Source: a virus
Length of the DNA stretch: 20,757 nucleotides
Strand: one strand, 5' to 3'
IMG/VR virus record: IMGVR_UViG_3300030388_001337
Coordinates: 1 to 20,757 of that record
In this document: piece after piece, positions 19,940 through 20,757 of the stretch
Layout of the letters: each line of letters opens with the position of its first letter
How positions within the stretch are numbered: the first letter of the stretch is position 1
Program-made: the position numbers and the translations under genes
Notes under the pieces: generated by a model
Told to the model about the DNA's origin: nothing
Databases searched by the model: none
The model's input: only the letters and a program-made list of their open reading frames with translations

Positions 19940-20457
19940 GCTTGCTCCCCGCTGTAGATTTCCAACGCCTCATCAAATGCAAGGCTGTTGAGAACAATAC
20001 AATCGGGATTTTCATCCTTAACCATATCAATCAGATTCTTATCTACTGGCCGCTTGTTTCCATAGGTAGTTTGATAAATTCCGTTTTCATTGACGAAAAG
20101 TACTTTGTTCTTGAGTGATTTCTTTAACTCTTTAGAGGTCAGCTTCTTATTAATGATGTCCCCGATTAAGATTTCAATATCAACGTCCATGTTGTCTTCA
20201 ATTGCAAACTTACTACGCCATTTTGGGAGGGTAGCGCAATGGGCTTCAATCTTTGCCATCACCACATCAAACTCTGACCTTGCCTCCTTCGGGTCTTTTC
20301 TTTTCGAGTGCAGTGGCTCATAAAAATCAGCGCCACCACGCCCATCATTCGATGCATAGAAGGCGCGTTTGCCATCTACATATACCGTTGCTTCATAACA
20401 ATGCGTTTCGTGTGATGCGAATTCTGCATGCTTAAAGCTCTTGAGTTCTATCTTCAT
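19936..20457 (-). CDS. Unknown protein with VDGK...NDGxGG motif (173 aa)
   Basis: First gene of the minus-strand methyltransferase operon. The product begins MKIELKSFKHAEFASHETHCYEA and then TVYVDGKRAFYASNDGRGGADFY, a beta-rich pattern (E-T-x-x-x-x-A-x-V-Y-V-D-G-K-x-x-x-x-x-x-N-D-G-x-G-G) that I recall from short uncharacterised bacterial and phage proteins. A helical region follows (DIEILIGDIINKKLTSKELKKSLKNKV), then GNKRPVDKNLIDMV. The ATG has GGGAG seven bases upstream. It is paralogous to the next gene. Possibly a DNA-mimic or nucleotide-binding accessory, but nothing in the sequence proves this. Confidence 0.77.
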   Translation of the reverse strand: MKIELKSFKHAEFASHETHCYEATVYVDGKRAFYASNDGRGGADFYEPLHSKRKDPKEARSEFDVVMAKIEAHCATLPKWRSKFAIEDNMDVDIEILIGDIINKKLTSKELKKSLKNKVLFVNENGIYQTTYGNKRPVDKNLIDMVKDENPDCIVLNSLAFDEALEIYSGEQA

Positions 20458-20475
20458 TGTCTTGCTCCCTTTTTT

Positions 20476-20493
20476 AAAGGCGTTATTGCCTTT
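20476..20493. promoter_or_regulatory. Inverted repeat in the leader of the minus-strand methyltransferase operon
   Basis: AAAGGC and GCCTTT form a perfect 6-bp inverted repeat with a 6-base loop, 18-36 bases before the first ATG. A TATACT box (minus strand, 20508-20503), overlapping a TATAAT box on the plus strand (20505-20510), lies just beyond it. The -35 boxes are weak. The repeat could be an operator or an mRNA hairpin. Confidence 0.4.
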
Positions 20494-20551
20494 GCGTTAA
20501 ACAGTATAATTTATAAACACATAAAATAAAACATAAAAATATATATGTATT

Positions 20552-20604
20552 TGTGGGGGTTAATAGCTCCCGCCCCCACAGACGGGGGCTGTAGAGGTTT
20601 TTTT
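20552..20604 (+). terminator. Two mutually exclusive G/C hairpins followed by a T-run
   Basis: TGTGGGGG (20552-20559) can pair with CCCCCACA (20573-20580), or GCCCCC (20572-20577) can pair with GGGGGC (20584-20589). Both need the same C-run, so only one forms. Seven T follow at 20598-20604. The second form is terminator-like for a plus-strand transcript; the first would act as an anti-terminator. No plus-strand gene lies just upstream. Confidence 0.4.
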
Positions 20605-20612
20605 CTATAGTA

Positions 20613-20757
20613 CTTGCGGCCTTTAGCGGGTGCTTGCGGCCTTGGGTGGGGGTATGCGTGTGTGCTTGCGGCCTTGATTGCTTGATTGCTTGCGGCCTTA
20701 CGCAGGTAGTTGCGGCCTTGAGCTTGCGGCCTTCGGCGTTTGGGCTGGGTGCTTGCG
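20613..20757. repeat. Array of CTTGCGGCCTT boxes running off the edge
   Basis: Copies start at 20613, 20633, 20665, 20689, 20709 (first base G), 20723, and a cut copy at 20752. All are in the same orientation with 3-21 bases between copies. The core TTGCGGCCTT is identical in all six full copies. Spacer sequences differ, so selection appears to act on the core. Confidence 0.93.

Larger units (their letters stand above)
20458..20757. other. Non-coding right edge: AT-rich stretch, hairpins and repeat array
   Basis: No gene is supported here. From left to right it holds the leader and promoter of the minus operon, about 45 bases of nearly pure A/T (20506-20552), two overlapping G/C hairpins, a T-run, and an array of CTTGCGGCCTT repeats reaching the window end. 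AT-rich DNA next to short repeated boxes resembles a replication origin, but a genome-end or packaging region is equally possible. Confidence 0.5.

Noticed and set aside
20613-20757. CRISPR array
   Set aside because: Repeats are only 11 bases with 3-21 base spacers; no cas genes are present.

Overview
The window reads as part of a tailed double-stranded DNA phage genome (or a closely related provirus). Genes are tightly packed, with ATGA/TAATG-type overlaps. There is a block of large virion proteins, a phage recombination/replication operon, a primase-helicase, and a terminase small subunit. I see no rRNA, tRNA, ribosomal-protein or metabolic genes. Gly/Met-rich virion proteins with GGIM-like and GPGT-(x)n-SDDIPAMLSDGEF motifs resemble those of uncultured aquatic phages. 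The host cannot be named from sequence alone; sigma70-like promoters and strong GGAGG ribosome sites suggest a Gram-negative bacterium (inference).

Layout. (1) 1-7920, plus strand: four consecutive virion genes. The first is cut by the window edge and carries a perfect 12-bp tandem repeat; the last encodes 1359 aa. They are followed at 7921-8295 by a DUF1064-type nuclease. (2) 13592 down to 8267, minus strand: one replication/recombination operon. In order of transcription it encodes a small unknown protein, a Sak4-like ATPase, a DUF669 protein, a leader region with competing hairpins, three small unknown proteins (one a 46-aa Cys protein), an SF2 helicase and a PD-(D/E)XK exonuclease. (3) 13593-13741: a divergent promoter region with two sigma70-like promoters and overlapping palindromes. 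(4) 13742-17080, plus strand: a Cys-rich mini-protein, an unknown protein, a Prim-Pol/RepA-like primase-helicase, a small protein, a staphylococcal-nuclease-like enzyme, and an acidic protein ending in a perfect-looking C5-methyltransferase motif I. (5) 17081-17616: a structured non-coding region with nested inverted repeats, four 13-bp direct repeats, nine GGGTCA boxes, an AT-loop cruciform and a polypurine tract, directly before the terminase small subunit (17617-18261). (6) 20457 down to 18236, minus strand: two paralogous unknown proteins, a C5 cytosine methyltransferase whose coding region also carries a nearly full-length second reading frame, and a zinc-finger-like protein. (7) 20458-20757: non-coding, with an AT-rich stretch, two mutually exclusive hairpins with a T-run, and an array of CTTGCGGCCTT repeats running off the edge.

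How the parts fit together. The minus operon should supply homologous recombination (Sak4, DUF669, exonuclease, helicase). The divergent plus operon should start DNA synthesis and supply the packaging recognition subunit. The methyltransferase group probably modifies phage DNA. The most interesting places are the double-coded methyltransferase, the repeat-dense region before the terminase small subunit (replication origin or packaging site), the isolated methyltransferase motif at the end of the acidic protein, and the repeat array at the right edge.
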